Positions 54,810-63,560 of a stretch of DNA of 64,000 bases are shown piece by piece. The DNA lies in contig NZ_CP080421.1 in NCBI RefSeq assembly GCF_019457515.1, positions 744,001-808,000 of the forward strand, given 5' to 3'. Under the pieces are notes generated by a model that was not told the DNA's origin, did not search any database, and was given only the letters and a program-made list of their open reading frames with translations. Source of the stretch: Shewanella mesophila (lineage in GTDB: Bacteria; Pseudomonadota; Gammaproteobacteria; Enterobacterales; Shewanellaceae). Positions within the stretch are counted from its first letter, which is position 1, and each line of letters begins with the position of its first letter. The position numbers were made by a program, and so were the translations under genes.

Positions 54810-56528
54810 ATGAAAAAGGCATTAGTGGCGGCGGCAGTGATCGCTATTGGGGCAGGCGCATACTGGGCTACTCAGCAGAAGGGAGCCGAGCCTAATAATG
54901 CGATGTTGGCATTCGTGCCGGCGGATACGCCAGTTTTTTCGGCGCAGTTTAAGCCATTTCCAATCAAAGACTACATAGATTCAATTCCTGATGCTCAAAA
55001 GCAATATCCTCAAGAGCTTCAGGACCTTATGCAAGATGAAAATGATCCACGAGCTAAGTTTTTCCTCGGGTTATTTAATCGTTATATGACTGGCATAAAA
55101 GATGGGCAAACATTTGTCGATACCTTTGGCCTACCAAATAGCCTTACGAGTTATTTTTATACCTTAGGCGCTTTGCCTGTACTTAAGCTCGATATTGCTA
55201 AGCCCGACGTGCTTTGGGCACAGCTAGATGGCATCGAAGCCGAAAGTGGTCTAACTCACCAGCTGCGAACGATAGGAGGCATTAGTTACCGTGCCTATCC
55301 GCTACTGGATGAAACGGAAAATGAGACGATCGATCTGGTATTGGCTATCGATAAAGGGGTGTTAACGATCACTTTAGCAACCAGCTTTAGCGATCCAGCC
55401 CTGATTGAAACAGCGCTTGGGATCAAAGCTGTCCCTAATCCACTGAGTGAAACGGGTATTGTCGAAGATATTTTTGCTAAGCATGGTTTCTTAAAAGATG
55501 GTCTCAGTTATATCAATCATCAAGAGCTAGTTAAGGCGATCACTACCAGCGATGGTAATCAGCTGGCTAAACAGTTGAATCATTTTTATTCCATCACTAA
55601 AGAAGATCCTTTTGCAGATCTGAGATCCGAAGTCTGCCACACTGAGTTAACAGGCATAGCGCAAAACTGGCCTAGAACCGTCATCGGTTATACTGATTTT
55701 GAGATTAAAGATAAGCAGACTCGCATGGGCTTTAGCACTGTGATCGAAAGTAATAATCAGGTGATCATGGGCGCACTAAAGCAGATCCGTGGATTCTTAC
55801 CCGCCTATACCCAGGATGTGAATAACAGCGTGTTTTCATTTGGCTTAGGTGTCGATGTCAACGAGTTTGTTCCTGCCTTGACTAAGGTATGGAACGAGCT
55901 GCTAACGCCTTCATATCAATGTGACCCATTGCAGCAGATGCAAGCGGAGATGGAAGATCAATCTCCTGCTATGTTAGGTATGTTCACCGGTATGGCAAAT
56001 GGAGTTAAAGGTTTGTCTATGTCTCTTATCAATTATGAATTGAGTGAGGGAACTGAGCAGGTCGAACTTAAAGGCTTAGATGCCATAGTGACGTTATCGG
56101 CTGATGATCCTGCGACCCTATTTAACATGGTGAAACCTTTTGCTCCTGAGCTTGCAAATATCCAGCTACCAACAGATGGCAGTGCAGTTGATCTCAACAG
56201 CGCATTGCAACTGCCGCCATATCTTGGTTTTACCGCCAATATGGCACTTAAAGGCAATCACTTAGCTATCTATAGCGGTGGCAAGAGTGAAGAGATCGCA
56301 GATGGTTTAGCAAAAGAGACATTGTCGGCGAATGGTTTGCTGAGTATGTCGGCTGACTACGGCAAGATGTTTATGCCTATGATGACTCTTATGGAGATCA
56401 GTGGTGAGACGCTCCCGCCTGAGTTTACTAACCTTAAAGATTACAATATGAAGGTTAAGCTCGATGTAGATGTGAACGCTCAAGGTATTGTTATCGATTC
56501 CTTTGTGCAGACCCATAACAGCAAGTAA
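54810..56528 (+). CDS. Conserved exported protein, function unknown
   Basis: The protein has 572 residues. The N-terminal hydrophobic segment (KALVAAAVIAIGAGAYWATQ) is a signal peptide or anchor. The mature part begins NAMLAFVPADTPVFSAQFKP and has several beta-rich repeats of the type TLGALPVLKLDIAKPD, TIDLVLAIDKGVLTITLAT, KGLDAIVTLSADDPATLFNM and LGFTANMALKGNHLAIYSGG, suggesting a duplicated two-lobed fold as in DUF3352-like proteins. Two cysteines (SEVCHTEL, SYQCDPLQ) may pair. GGGAG precedes the ATG. It sits alone behind the structured intergenic region and ahead of a terminator. Confidence 0.8.
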   Translation: MKKALVAAAVIAIGAGAYWATQQKGAEPNNAMLAFVPADTPVFSAQFKPFPIKDYIDSIPDAQKQYPQELQDLMQDENDPRAKFFLGLFNRYMTGIKDGQTFVDTFGLPNSLTSYFYTLGALPVLKLDIAKPDVLWAQLDGIEAESGLTHQLRTIGGISYRAYPLLDETENETIDLVLAIDKGVLTITLATSFSDPALIETALGIKAVPNPLSETGIVEDIFAKHGFLKDGLSYINHQELVKAITTSDGNQLAKQLNHFYSITKEDPFADLRSEVCHTELTGIAQNWPRTVIGYTDFEIKDKQTRMGFSTVIESNNQVIMGALKQIRGFLPAYTQDVNNSVFSFGLGVDVNEFVPALTKVWNELLTPSYQCDPLQQMQAEMEDQSPAMLGMFTGMANGVKGLSMSLINYELSEGTEQVELKGLDAIVTLSADDPATLFNMVKPFAPELANIQLPTDGSAVDLNSALQLPPYLGFTANMALKGNHLAIYSGGKSEEIADGLAKETLSANGLLSMSADYGKMFMPMMTLMEISGETLPPEFTNLKDYNMKVKLDVDVNAQGIVIDSFVQTHNSK

Positions 56529-56555
56529 TACCATTAGTAAAAGCAAGTTTCTCTT

Positions 56556-56595
56556 AAAGCCTTATCACTATGACTTAGCATGATGATAGGGCTTT
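56556..56595 (+). terminator. Terminator-like hairpin after the exported protein gene
   Basis: AAAGCCTTATCA (56556-56567) pairs with TGATAGGGCTTT (56584-56595), 12 bp with one G-U pair, and ATATTTT follows. Confidence 0.65.
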
Positions 56596-56619
56596 ATATT
56601 TTGGGTAGAGGTAAAGGTT

Positions 56620-57033
56620 TTGATTACGACAGGTGTATTTTTAAAGGGCAACGAGGTGCGTCTAGTTAGCCTTGAAGGGACGCGTGCCGCGCATCGAATG
56701 GTGGTCTCTAAGGTCAATAAAATTGCCATTCCCAAGGCGCCAACCGTAGAAGATATCAAGGCTTTTCGTGAAGCATTCGGCGCATATTGCACTGAGCACA
56801 ATGTGCAGCAACTAGTGCTAAATCGCCGTGCTACCACGGGGCAAGGTGCTGGCGGGGCGGGCACATTTATACTCGAAGGGGTGTTATTGACGATTACGCC
56901 AGTGCCGCTCATTTTTGTGCATCCTGCGACGCTCAAAGCCACAGATAAGAGAAATAGCGAATTAAAAGCGGATAAGCCCAAGACGCTCGATTTAGGCAAG
57001 GCCTACGACCTTGCCTTCGAAGCGCTAACGTGA
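56620..57033 (+). CDS. DUF3010 family protein
   Basis: The protein has 137 residues and starts at TTG (56620) with AAAGG immediately upstream; there is no better start. MITTGVFLKGNEVRLVSLEG, VQQLVLNRRATTGQGAGGAG and FILEGVLLTITPVPLIFVHP match DUF3010, a small cytoplasmic family found in Shewanella and Vibrio, possibly with an RNase H-like fold. No function is established. It converges with the peroxiredoxin gene. Confidence 0.82.
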   Translation: MITTGVFLKGNEVRLVSLEGTRAAHRMVVSKVNKIAIPKAPTVEDIKAFREAFGAYCTEHNVQQLVLNRRATTGQGAGGAGTFILEGVLLTITPVPLIFVHPATLKATDKRNSELKADKPKTLDLGKAYDLAFEALT

Positions 57034-57037
57034 TTAG

Positions 57038-57100
57038 TTAACATGAACTTGGGTTAAGAGATGGAATAACGCCAGATGAATTATCCCGAGTTCAGGTTAA
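57038..57100. repeat. 16-bp imperfect inverted repeat between convergent genes
   Basis: TTAACATGAACTTGGG (57038-57053) and CCCGAGTTCAGGTTAA (57085-57100) match at 14 of 16 positions as an inverted pair around a 31-nt loop. It lies between the convergent DUF3010 and peroxiredoxin genes and may act as a shared transcript end. Confidence 0.65.
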
Positions 57101-57127
57101 TTATATTAAAATAGATAGTTACAGAGC

Positions 57128-57685
57128 TTAGCCTTGTTTCTCTTCAATGTGCTTCTCAACGCCGAGCTGCGCTAATGTTGCTGCAATATCTTCAGCTGCC
57201 GTTTCAGGGTTGATGTCATCATCAATTTTTAAGATGGTGCCATCTTTACCTATATAGAAAGTGACGCGGCTAGCGACTCGAACCAAATTAAGTACATCGT
57301 ACGCCTTGGCAACCTCTTTGGTTGGATCGCTGAGCATGGGAAAATCGGCTCGCTGCTCTTTGGCAAATTTCTGATTGTCCTCTAAATCATCGACGCTCGC
57401 CATCATATATACCGCATTGTATTTACGAATAAGATCGCCTTTCTGCACTAATGATTTGCACTCGAGAGTACAGCCTCGTGTGTTTGCCATGGGGTACCAA
57501 GCTAGGACTAAAGTTTGCTTACCAAGATAATCACTGAGCTGATAAAAATAACCATCGGTGGCTTGTAGGCGAAACTCTGGCGCCTTGTCACCCACTTTGA
57601 GGTCAGTTGCCTGCGCTAAGGTAACTGTAAAGGCGCTGATGATGAGGCCTGCACTGATCATTAAGTTTTTAAGAAGGGTATTCAT
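57128..57685 (-). CDS. Periplasmic Bcp/AhpC-TSA family peroxiredoxin
   Basis: The protein has 185 residues with a signal peptide (ISAGLIISAFTVTLAQATDL). The thioredoxin-like fold has VLAWYPMANTRGCTLECKSL around the peroxidatic cysteine, where Bcp proteins usually read TPGCT. A second cysteine three residues later (CTLEC) may resolve it. MASVDDLEDNQKFAKEQRAD and RVTFYIGKDGTILKIDDDIN complete the family pattern. Export is unusual for this thiol peroxidase family, so it probably removes peroxides in the periplasm. Confidence 0.85.
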   Translation of the reverse strand: MNTLLKNLMISAGLIISAFTVTLAQATDLKVGDKAPEFRLQATDGYFYQLSDYLGKQTLVLAWYPMANTRGCTLECKSLVQKGDLIRKYNAVYMMASVDDLEDNQKFAKEQRADFPMLSDPTKEVAKAYDVLNLVRVASRVTFYIGKDGTILKIDDDINPETAAEDIAATLAQLGVEKHIEEKQG

Positions 57686-57743
57686 GTTGGACGTCCTTTT
57701 GTCGGTAATTTTGTCAGGTACGGTATTGCACCTGAGGATTATT

Positions 57744-57778
57744 GCTAATTGCTAATGGCTAATGGCTAATGGCTAATG
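57744..57778. repeat. 7-bp tandem repeat, five copies
   Basis: GCTAATT is followed by four copies of GCTAATG. The last repeats encode the final residues and stop (ISH-stop) of the S41-like gene on the minus strand. Confidence 0.88.
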
Positions 57779-59220
57779 GTTTGGTTGTGCTCGTTAACTA
57801 AGGCAAGGATCCCTTGCCAGTAGAGTATCTCATCGATGGGGAGTTCAATATCGGGCTTGGTGGGAACTCCCGACAAACGCTGTCCTACCATGTCATAGAT
57901 GATACTACTGGTGACAGACACTGTGATGCCACTGCTGGGTAATCTGAAATGATGATGCTTGCCGAAATCTCCCCGAGTAGGTTCGCCAATTAAGATGGTC
58001 TTGGGCCACTGTTTCGCAAAATGCGCTATCCATTGGCATTGCTGACGACAGTCGGGTCCGATTAATAGTACCAATTTCCCCGGTTTAGGTTGAGGCAATA
58101 GATGTAGCGGAAGAGCTTGTTGCTGCCATTTTCGAACATGCCACTGGCTAAAACCGTCATCGAACTGAGTCTCTATCTGCTGCTCTGTCAGATCAACTTC
58201 ATACTGATCCTGTCTCGACAATGAATCGTAGGGGATAAACTTCATTGGCGTCAGGTAGTCGCCTCGAACGTTTGCAGCACGTCTATAACGAGCGATGGCA
58301 TAGGTGTTTGATAGGTTCACTCCACTGAGTGGCGCCGCCACTGTTGGACTGTAATAACTGGCTAGCCAAGCTAATAACTGTTCGCCATTGCCATAAGCAT
58401 GACGTAAATCCAATATGGTGATCGGTGAAAACAGGGCGCGCTTCAGAGAATGTTCGAGCGGGTTGTCGAGCGTAAATTTGCTGAGATCTGAGAAGCTAAA
58501 AAATCCCTCTGGCGTATTGTTGAAGTTTGTCGTTGTCTTCGATGGTTGCAGCGCTCTAGGTATGTCCCGTTCTACGGTCAAGCTGATTTGGCGAACATGC
58601 TCTCGATGATCACTGAGTGTCAAACGAACCGTTTCGCTACTCGAAATACCTATCTCTTGTCGTAATATCGATAACATCCGCAGTATCTTGGCTTGCTCGG
58701 TCGGCACGGACTGTATCGATGATGGCAGAAATTGTTGGCTGGCATCAACCCAGCGTTTTAATGGAAGGCCATCTATATGAGTGATAAAAGGAAAATCCGC
58801 ATCTAGAGGCTCATCGTTACTGTTTAAGGCCAACCAGTCATCATCCATCTGACGCAGTGTGATGGGGAGATATTGTTTGGCTCGAATGTCAGACACTCGA
58901 CTAGAAATATCATCGAGTGGCGCGAGCACTTTAAGGAGTTGGATGGCAAATTCACCGCGATTGATGCTTGATCTAGCTGAATTAGCGACTTGCATCGCCC
59001 GTTTTTTTAACTGCTCAAAATGCTGGGGAGCGATAGCGGCCAAAGAGGAGTGAGTGGCAATTGTCTGCTTAAGCAGTAAGAGATCCGTGTGGATCTCATG
59101 TTGACTAAGTAGCGCCTTTGGCGGCTCACTCCTAAGTGCGATAAGGGTGAGTTGAATACAGCTGATGAGCATGATCAGTCCGAACCCATTGATAATGGTT
59201 TGATGTCCGAATTTCATCAT
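57766..59220 (-). CDS. S41 peptidase-like protein with altered catalytic region
   Basis: The protein has 484 residues. An N-terminal hydrophobic segment (IINGFGLIMLISCIQLTLIA) indicates export or anchoring. The C-terminal half follows the C-terminal-processing protease (S41) plan: ILDLRHAYGNGEQLLAWLAS, LVLLIGPDCRQQCQWIAHFA and KTILIGEPTRGDFGKHHHFR. At the position where active S41 enzymes carry the nucleophilic serine (VLVN-x-x-S-A-S-A type) this protein has DCRQQC, so it may be inactive or use cysteine. It is 21 bp from pldA in the same direction. Confidence 0.75.
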   Translation of the reverse strand: MMKFGHQTIINGFGLIMLISCIQLTLIALRSEPPKALLSQHEIHTDLLLLKQTIATHSSLAAIAPQHFEQLKKRAMQVANSARSSINRGEFAIQLLKVLAPLDDISSRVSDIRAKQYLPITLRQMDDDWLALNSNDEPLDADFPFITHIDGLPLKRWVDASQQFLPSSIQSVPTEQAKILRMLSILRQEIGISSSETVRLTLSDHREHVRQISLTVERDIPRALQPSKTTTNFNNTPEGFFSFSDLSKFTLDNPLEHSLKRALFSPITILDLRHAYGNGEQLLAWLASYYSPTVAAPLSGVNLSNTYAIARYRRAANVRGDYLTPMKFIPYDSLSRQDQYEVDLTEQQIETQFDDGFSQWHVRKWQQQALPLHLLPQPKPGKLVLLIGPDCRQQCQWIAHFAKQWPKTILIGEPTRGDFGKHHHFRLPSSGITVSVTSSIIYDMVGQRLSGVPTKPDIELPIDEILYWQGILALVNEHNQTISH

Positions 59221-59241
59221 GCTCCTTAGTTTATTTTAGGG

Positions 59242-60171
59242 TTATAAGATGTCGTTGATCGACACGCCGATACCGATACGGTTGGTATGAGCATTATAGT
59301 CGATAAGGCTCTCGCCGTAGCCATTAAAATATTGCGCATAGAACCTGAGTGTGCCCATTATCGGGTAGCTCCAAGTCGCTTCTATCGCACCATAATTAGG
59401 CTTTTCAAGGTTGTTTCTCACTAACAGGCTAAACCTATGTTCATCAATTCCATAGATGGCGTGAATTTCGAAATTCCCCATGTAATCTAAGATGTCAGGG
59501 TTGTCATCACCTCTAGGTGAGGTGGGAGACTCCTTTTCATCTTCAGGGATGCGCCACCATACTTTTGCCGCCAATGCTAATGGGCCGTCATCAAACACCA
59601 TAGTGCCATAAATACGGTTCCAACTGCGGGAGAGATCACCCGATTGTCCATTCGATTGATGCACAGCGCCGAATCCCCAGAGAGAATTGGTCAATGAGCC
59701 AATTTTCCAATCGTTGTTGAACATCATAAATATTTCGGGTTCATGGTTGGTTTCACGAAAGGGCGATGACACCTCTTTATTGTAAACTTGCCAGTAGGAT
59801 TGGTTGGTATAGGCGAAAAACAGATGGCCATTATCACCAAAGACGTTATACATCAGGGGAAATTTGAAGCTAATTTGAAACTTAGCTTCAACCTTGTCCA
59901 CTTCAGAAGAGGTTCTTTCTATCTCCTCTTTAAAGGGATCTTCATTGGGTGTGCTGTTATAAGTCACGGGCAAGATGTAGTTTACCTTGTGAGGGGTGAT
60001 CACAAAAGGTAGCTCAGCCGTTGCTAATTCATCTTTGATCCTCTCATTGAGTAATGAATCGCTACTCTCTTTTGGTGGCTCTTCCGCTGGTTTTTCTGCG
60101 CTATAGGTTTGCGAGGCAAAGGCCAGTAGACCAAATAGAGACAGGCATAAGCAATAATGAGCAATTTTCAT
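59242..60171 (-). CDS. pldA: Outer membrane phospholipase A
   Basis: PldA is a calcium-dependent outer-membrane phospholipase that removes mislocalised phospholipid from the outer leaflet. The start is the ATG at 60171 (MKIAHYCLCLSLFG), with AAGGAA 7 nt upstream; the product has about 309 residues. The signal peptide ends near QTYSAEK. The catalytic motif is visible as GAVHQSNGQSGDLSRSWNRI (His, Ser and Asn of the active site). SSPFRETNHEPEIFMMFNND and YFNGYGESLIDYNAHTNRIG are conserved strands. Confidence 0.96.
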   Translation of the reverse strand: MKIAHYCLCLSLFGLLAFASQTYSAEKPAEEPPKESSDSLLNERIKDELATAELPFVITPHKVNYILPVTYNSTPNEDPFKEEIERTSSEVDKVEAKFQISFKFPLMYNVFGDNGHLFFAYTNQSYWQVYNKEVSSPFRETNHEPEIFMMFNNDWKIGSLTNSLWGFGAVHQSNGQSGDLSRSWNRIYGTMVFDDGPLALAAKVWWRIPEDEKESPTSPRGDDNPDILDYMGNFEIHAIYGIDEHRFSLLVRNNLEKPNYGAIEATWSYPIMGTLRFYAQYFNGYGESLIDYNAHTNRIGIGVSINDIL

Positions 60172-60448
60172 CCTTGGGTTCCTTGTTTGCACCATTTAGC
60201 ACAGATCTTATGTTGGGGGGTGTGCGTAAAATTAACAGCAGTTTTAACATCTGAAGCGCAATTCTGCACCTTTTTATATTTTTCAGTTTATCTCACTTCT
60301 ATACCATTGATCTATTTTACAAAAATAACTCACATCATCTCTGTTACTATTTTTAATAACTAAAAGGAATAAATGTTAACTATTAGCTCTTTTTTAGGGA
60401 ATAAGAATGGCGGTATATTAGTCTGACTACACTGTAAGAGATGCGAAC

Positions 60449-61270
60449 ATGGAACTATTTACTTTACCCAGGCAGCAGGCACTCGGCAAGGTCTGGCTAG
60501 TTGGGGCCGGACCTGGAGACGTTGAGCTATTAACGCTTAAGGCTTATCGCATCTTAAAAAAGGCCGATGTGGTATTGTTTGATGCCTTGGTGAGTGACGA
60601 GATCATGGCATTGGTGCCTGCAGATGCTGAAAAGATTGCCGTAGGCAAACGCGCAGGTAAACACAGTGCGGCGCAGGACGAGATCAATCAACTCTTAGTC
60701 ACCAAAGCCTATACTCGTCAAAACGTGGTGCGGCTCAAGGGCGGCGATCCGTTCATTTTTGGTCGTGGCGGCGAAGAGTTAGAAACCTTAGTTGAGGCTG
60801 GTGTGGCGTTTGAAGTGGTTCCAGGTATTACAGCCGCCAGCGGCACCTCTGCTTATGCCGGTATTCCTTTGACCCATAGAGATCATGCTCAAGGGGTCAC
60901 TTTTATTACCGGTCATTGCAAACTTGAGAGTCGTCCAACCGACTGGAAAAGTTATGCCAATAGCCAAAATACGCTCGTTATCTACATGGGTATTTTAAAT
61001 GCAGGCACCATACAGCAAGGCTTGATCAATGCGGGCCGCGCTGCCTCTACGCCAGTGGCGATTGTCTCTAAAGCAACCACGGCAAATCAGCGTAGCTTTA
61101 TTGGTACTTTAGGTGAGCTAGAGCAGTTAGCGGCATCACCAGAACTTAGAATGCCAGCGCTGATGATTATCGGTGAGGTTGTTGGTTTAGCTGCTAGCTT
61201 AAACTGGTTTAATCCGAGTGACGCTAATCTCTCTGCTGAAGAAACCCTTGCCGTCACTAATCAAGTTTAA
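60449..61270 (+). CDS. cobA: Uroporphyrinogen-III C-methyltransferase
   Basis: The enzyme methylates uroporphyrinogen III twice, the first step to siroheme, the cofactor of CysI (and NirB). The protein has 273 residues and is a single SUMT domain, not a CysG fusion. Motifs are VWLVGAGPGDVELLTLKAYR, NVVRLKGGDPFIFGRGGEEL and VVPGITAASGTSAYAGIPLT. It ends 14 bp inside the convergent downstream gene. The precorrin-2 dehydrogenase/ferrochelatase must be encoded elsewhere. Confidence 0.95.
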   Translation: MELFTLPRQQALGKVWLVGAGPGDVELLTLKAYRILKKADVVLFDALVSDEIMALVPADAEKIAVGKRAGKHSAAQDEINQLLVTKAYTRQNVVRLKGGDPFIFGRGGEELETLVEAGVAFEVVPGITAASGTSAYAGIPLTHRDHAQGVTFITGHCKLESRPTDWKSYANSQNTLVIYMGILNAGTIQQGLINAGRAASTPVAIVSKATTANQRSFIGTLGELEQLAASPELRMPALMIIGEVVGLAASLNWFNPSDANLSAEETLAVTNQV

Positions 61271-62081
61271 AATCTTTAGTGAATAGGGCGCCTAGCGCCT
61301 TAGCATACTCTTCGTCTGCTTTGGGGCGAACCAGCTGGGCTAATTCATCCCCAGTAGAGGTTAAGCGATAATAGCTTAAGATCAGATGCCCATGCTTGGG
61401 GGTGAGGAGCTTTTTACTGCCCGCTAGGGTAAAGCTGATTGGGTTCTTTGAATTGAGCTCCCCGGTTTCAAACTCACTTCGATGAAGCAAGCCTGCATCC
61501 ATAAGGGTGAGTATTGAAGAGTAGGGCAATCCAAACAGCGAAAAGGCGATATTAACGCTTTCAGATTTTCTAAACAGTTGCCCAATGCCTCCTGTATGGC
61601 GATAGCCATTGATAAGCTTAAGCTTAGAGTCACCATTAATGGTGACCGCCATGGTTAAGATCTTCTCGAACATCTGCGCTTCTTTATGAGTCAGCTGTTT
61701 GAGTGTCGCTAAACTTCTTAAACTAAAATTCCCTGGGTTGCTGACTTCATTGGCTAATATACGTCCCCATAACTCTTGCATATTGCGATTATGGATCTGC
61801 TCTGCCAGCTTAAAGAACTGATGCACCCAGTCAGGATCTAAGTCCGCACCGGTGACATCGGACGAACTATGAGAGATAGCAATAGCATAGATGGTCTCAA
61901 TATTACTCTGATATTGACTAGCCAGTTTAAGCGCTCTATGTTCGGCGCGCTCAATGATAGATGCATTCGATGGTCGATAGCCCTCCTCGCTACCCAAACC
62001 TAATTGTCGTCCTAACAGCAAGGTTTTCTTGCGCGCAGAGACATCAAGTTGGTTGGAGGATACCTTGACGACTTCAGCCAT
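61257..62081 (-). CDS. TIGR03899/DUF2806-like conserved protein
   Basis: The protein has 274 residues, is soluble and helical, with no signal peptide. Recognisable blocks are ALKLASQYQSNIETIYAIAI, LDPDWVHQFFKLAEQIHNRN, MQELWGRILANEVSNPGNFS and FSLRSLATLKQLTHKEAQMF. These resemble DUF2806 proteins, annotated as TIGR03899 in Shewanella and Vibrio. The family has no known function. It overlaps cobA tail to tail by 14 bp. Confidence 0.78.
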   Translation of the reverse strand: MAEVVKVSSNQLDVSARKKTLLLGRQLGLGSEEGYRPSNASIIERAEHRALKLASQYQSNIETIYAIAISHSSSDVTGADLDPDWVHQFFKLAEQIHNRNMQELWGRILANEVSNPGNFSLRSLATLKQLTHKEAQMFEKILTMAVTINGDSKLKLINGYRHTGGIGQLFRKSESVNIAFSLFGLPYSSILTLMDAGLLHRSEFETGELNSKNPISFTLAGSKKLLTPKHGHLILSYYRLTSTGDELAQLVRPKADEEYAKALGALFTKDFKLD

Positions 62082-62161
62082 GTTTACATCGCTCTATGTT
62101 CTATGTGCATTACACAAGTTTATCTCAAAAATACCACATACCCTAGCACCCCGCAGGGCAA

Positions 62162-63331
62162 TTAAGAGTTAGCGTTTACAGGCCAGTTAACTTGCTTGTC
62201 TGTACTTGGATGGCGCGGGATGTTGAACGCCAAAATTAAGGAGCACAGCGCAAAACCTGCGCCGATAAAGAACACCATTTTATTGGAGTAGAGCCAGAGT
62301 ATTCCCAGTAGTGCAGGGATAACCACCGCCGCGATATGGTTAATGGTGAAGCTAACCGACATGGTCGCGGCGATATCTTTTGGATCGGCAATCTTTTGGA
62401 AATAGGTTTTTATCGCAATCGCCATGGCAAATAGGAGGTGATCCATAACGTACAGTGCTGCAGCAAACTCGCTCTGTTCGACAAAGGCATAACTGGTAAA
62501 AATGATGATCAAGCCGATATATTCTAAGGTCAGGGCATTACGCTCGCCGATGCGGCCAATAAAGCGCCCAATCGCTGGTGCAAACAATAGGTTAACCACG
62601 TAGTTAATCAGAAATAGCGCGGTGATCTGGCTAACGCTGTAACCAAACTTTTCAACCATCATAAAGCCGGCAAAAACCATGAATATCTGTCGTCTGGCGC
62701 CTGAGAAAAAGGTCAGCAAATAATAGAGCCAATAGCGCTTACGTAAGATCACCTTCTTGTGTTGGATCTCCCCCTGAGGAAACTGTGGGAAATAACCCGT
62801 TAAGATAATTACCATCACCAGCCCTAGCATACCTATGATGGCATACATCCACTGATAATCGAGTTGCAGCCAAGTCATGATAATCCAAATACTGGCGTAT
62901 CCCGTGAGCGCCGCAGCCGATCGCCAAGCCAGTGCTTTACCTAAAAAACCAGCCGCCTCTTGTTTGTCGACCCATTGTAATGTCAGTGATTGATTTATCG
63001 TTTCAAAGTAATGAAACCCAACAGACATCAATATGGTGGTGAGATAGAGGCCAACCACCTGTGGAAAAAATCCAGTAATGGCGACGCCTATGGTCAGCAA
63101 GGCTAATGATAAAAGCGCGAATGTCTGCTCTTTTAGCAGCAGTAAAATAAAGATGGCGGTGAATGCAAGAAATCCAGGAACTTCTCTCAGACTCTGTAAT
63201 ATCCCTATCTCTGCGCCAGTAAAGTTGGCGCGTTCGATAACGAAGTTATTCAGTAAGACTTGCCAAACAGAAAACACCAGTGACATAACAAATGTCATTA
63301 ATAACAAAAGTTTTTGTGGACTTTTCTGCAT
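62162..63331 (-). CDS. Major facilitator superfamily transporter
   Basis: The protein has 389 residues with about 12 hydrophobic helices, for example LLLLMTFVMSLVFSVWQVLL and FALLSLALLTIGVAITGFFP. Between the halves lies a basic loop (FPQGEIQHKKVILRKRYWLY). LFAPAIGRFIGRIGERNALT is the MFS motif-A-like loop of the second half. The substrate cannot be predicted. It is divergent from the porin gene, so the Fur-like box between them could regulate either. Confidence 0.85.
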   Translation of the reverse strand: MQKSPQKLLLLMTFVMSLVFSVWQVLLNNFVIERANFTGAEIGILQSLREVPGFLAFTAIFILLLLKEQTFALLSLALLTIGVAITGFFPQVVGLYLTTILMSVGFHYFETINQSLTLQWVDKQEAAGFLGKALAWRSAAALTGYASIWIIMTWLQLDYQWMYAIIGMLGLVMVIILTGYFPQFPQGEIQHKKVILRKRYWLYYLLTFFSGARRQIFMVFAGFMMVEKFGYSVSQITALFLINYVVNLLFAPAIGRFIGRIGERNALTLEYIGLIIIFTSYAFVEQSEFAAALYVMDHLLFAMAIAIKTYFQKIADPKDIAATMSVSFTINHIAAVVIPALLGILWLYSNKMVFFIGAGFALCSLILAFNIPRHPSTDKQVNWPVNANS

Positions 63332-63487
63332 GAGTTGTTGCTTCGTTATTTGGCGGGAACAGGTGCCGCTAGTCTACATCATGTTTATTTAGCCACCAAG
63401 ATTGATTCAATCTTTGCTAATTCTTTCTGTTTGATCTTTTCCTGTGCTCTTTATTTTGCATGGCTGTTATTAACAAATGTAAATTGT

Positions 63488-63506
63488 AATGAGAATGATT
63501 TGCATT
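63488..63506. promoter_or_regulatory. Fur-box-like operator
   Basis: AATGAGAATGATTTGCATT matches the typical gammaproteobacterial Fur site AATGAGAATGATTATCATT at 17 of 19 positions. It lies 55 bp upstream of the porin ATG and 157 bp from the divergent MFS start, a natural position for repression of the porin promoter by iron-loaded Fur. Confidence 0.75.
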
Positions 63507-63560
63507 TGATGTATCTTGCTCGCATTTAGGGGGAAGCTGTTTATTCAGCGTGGAGAAAAT

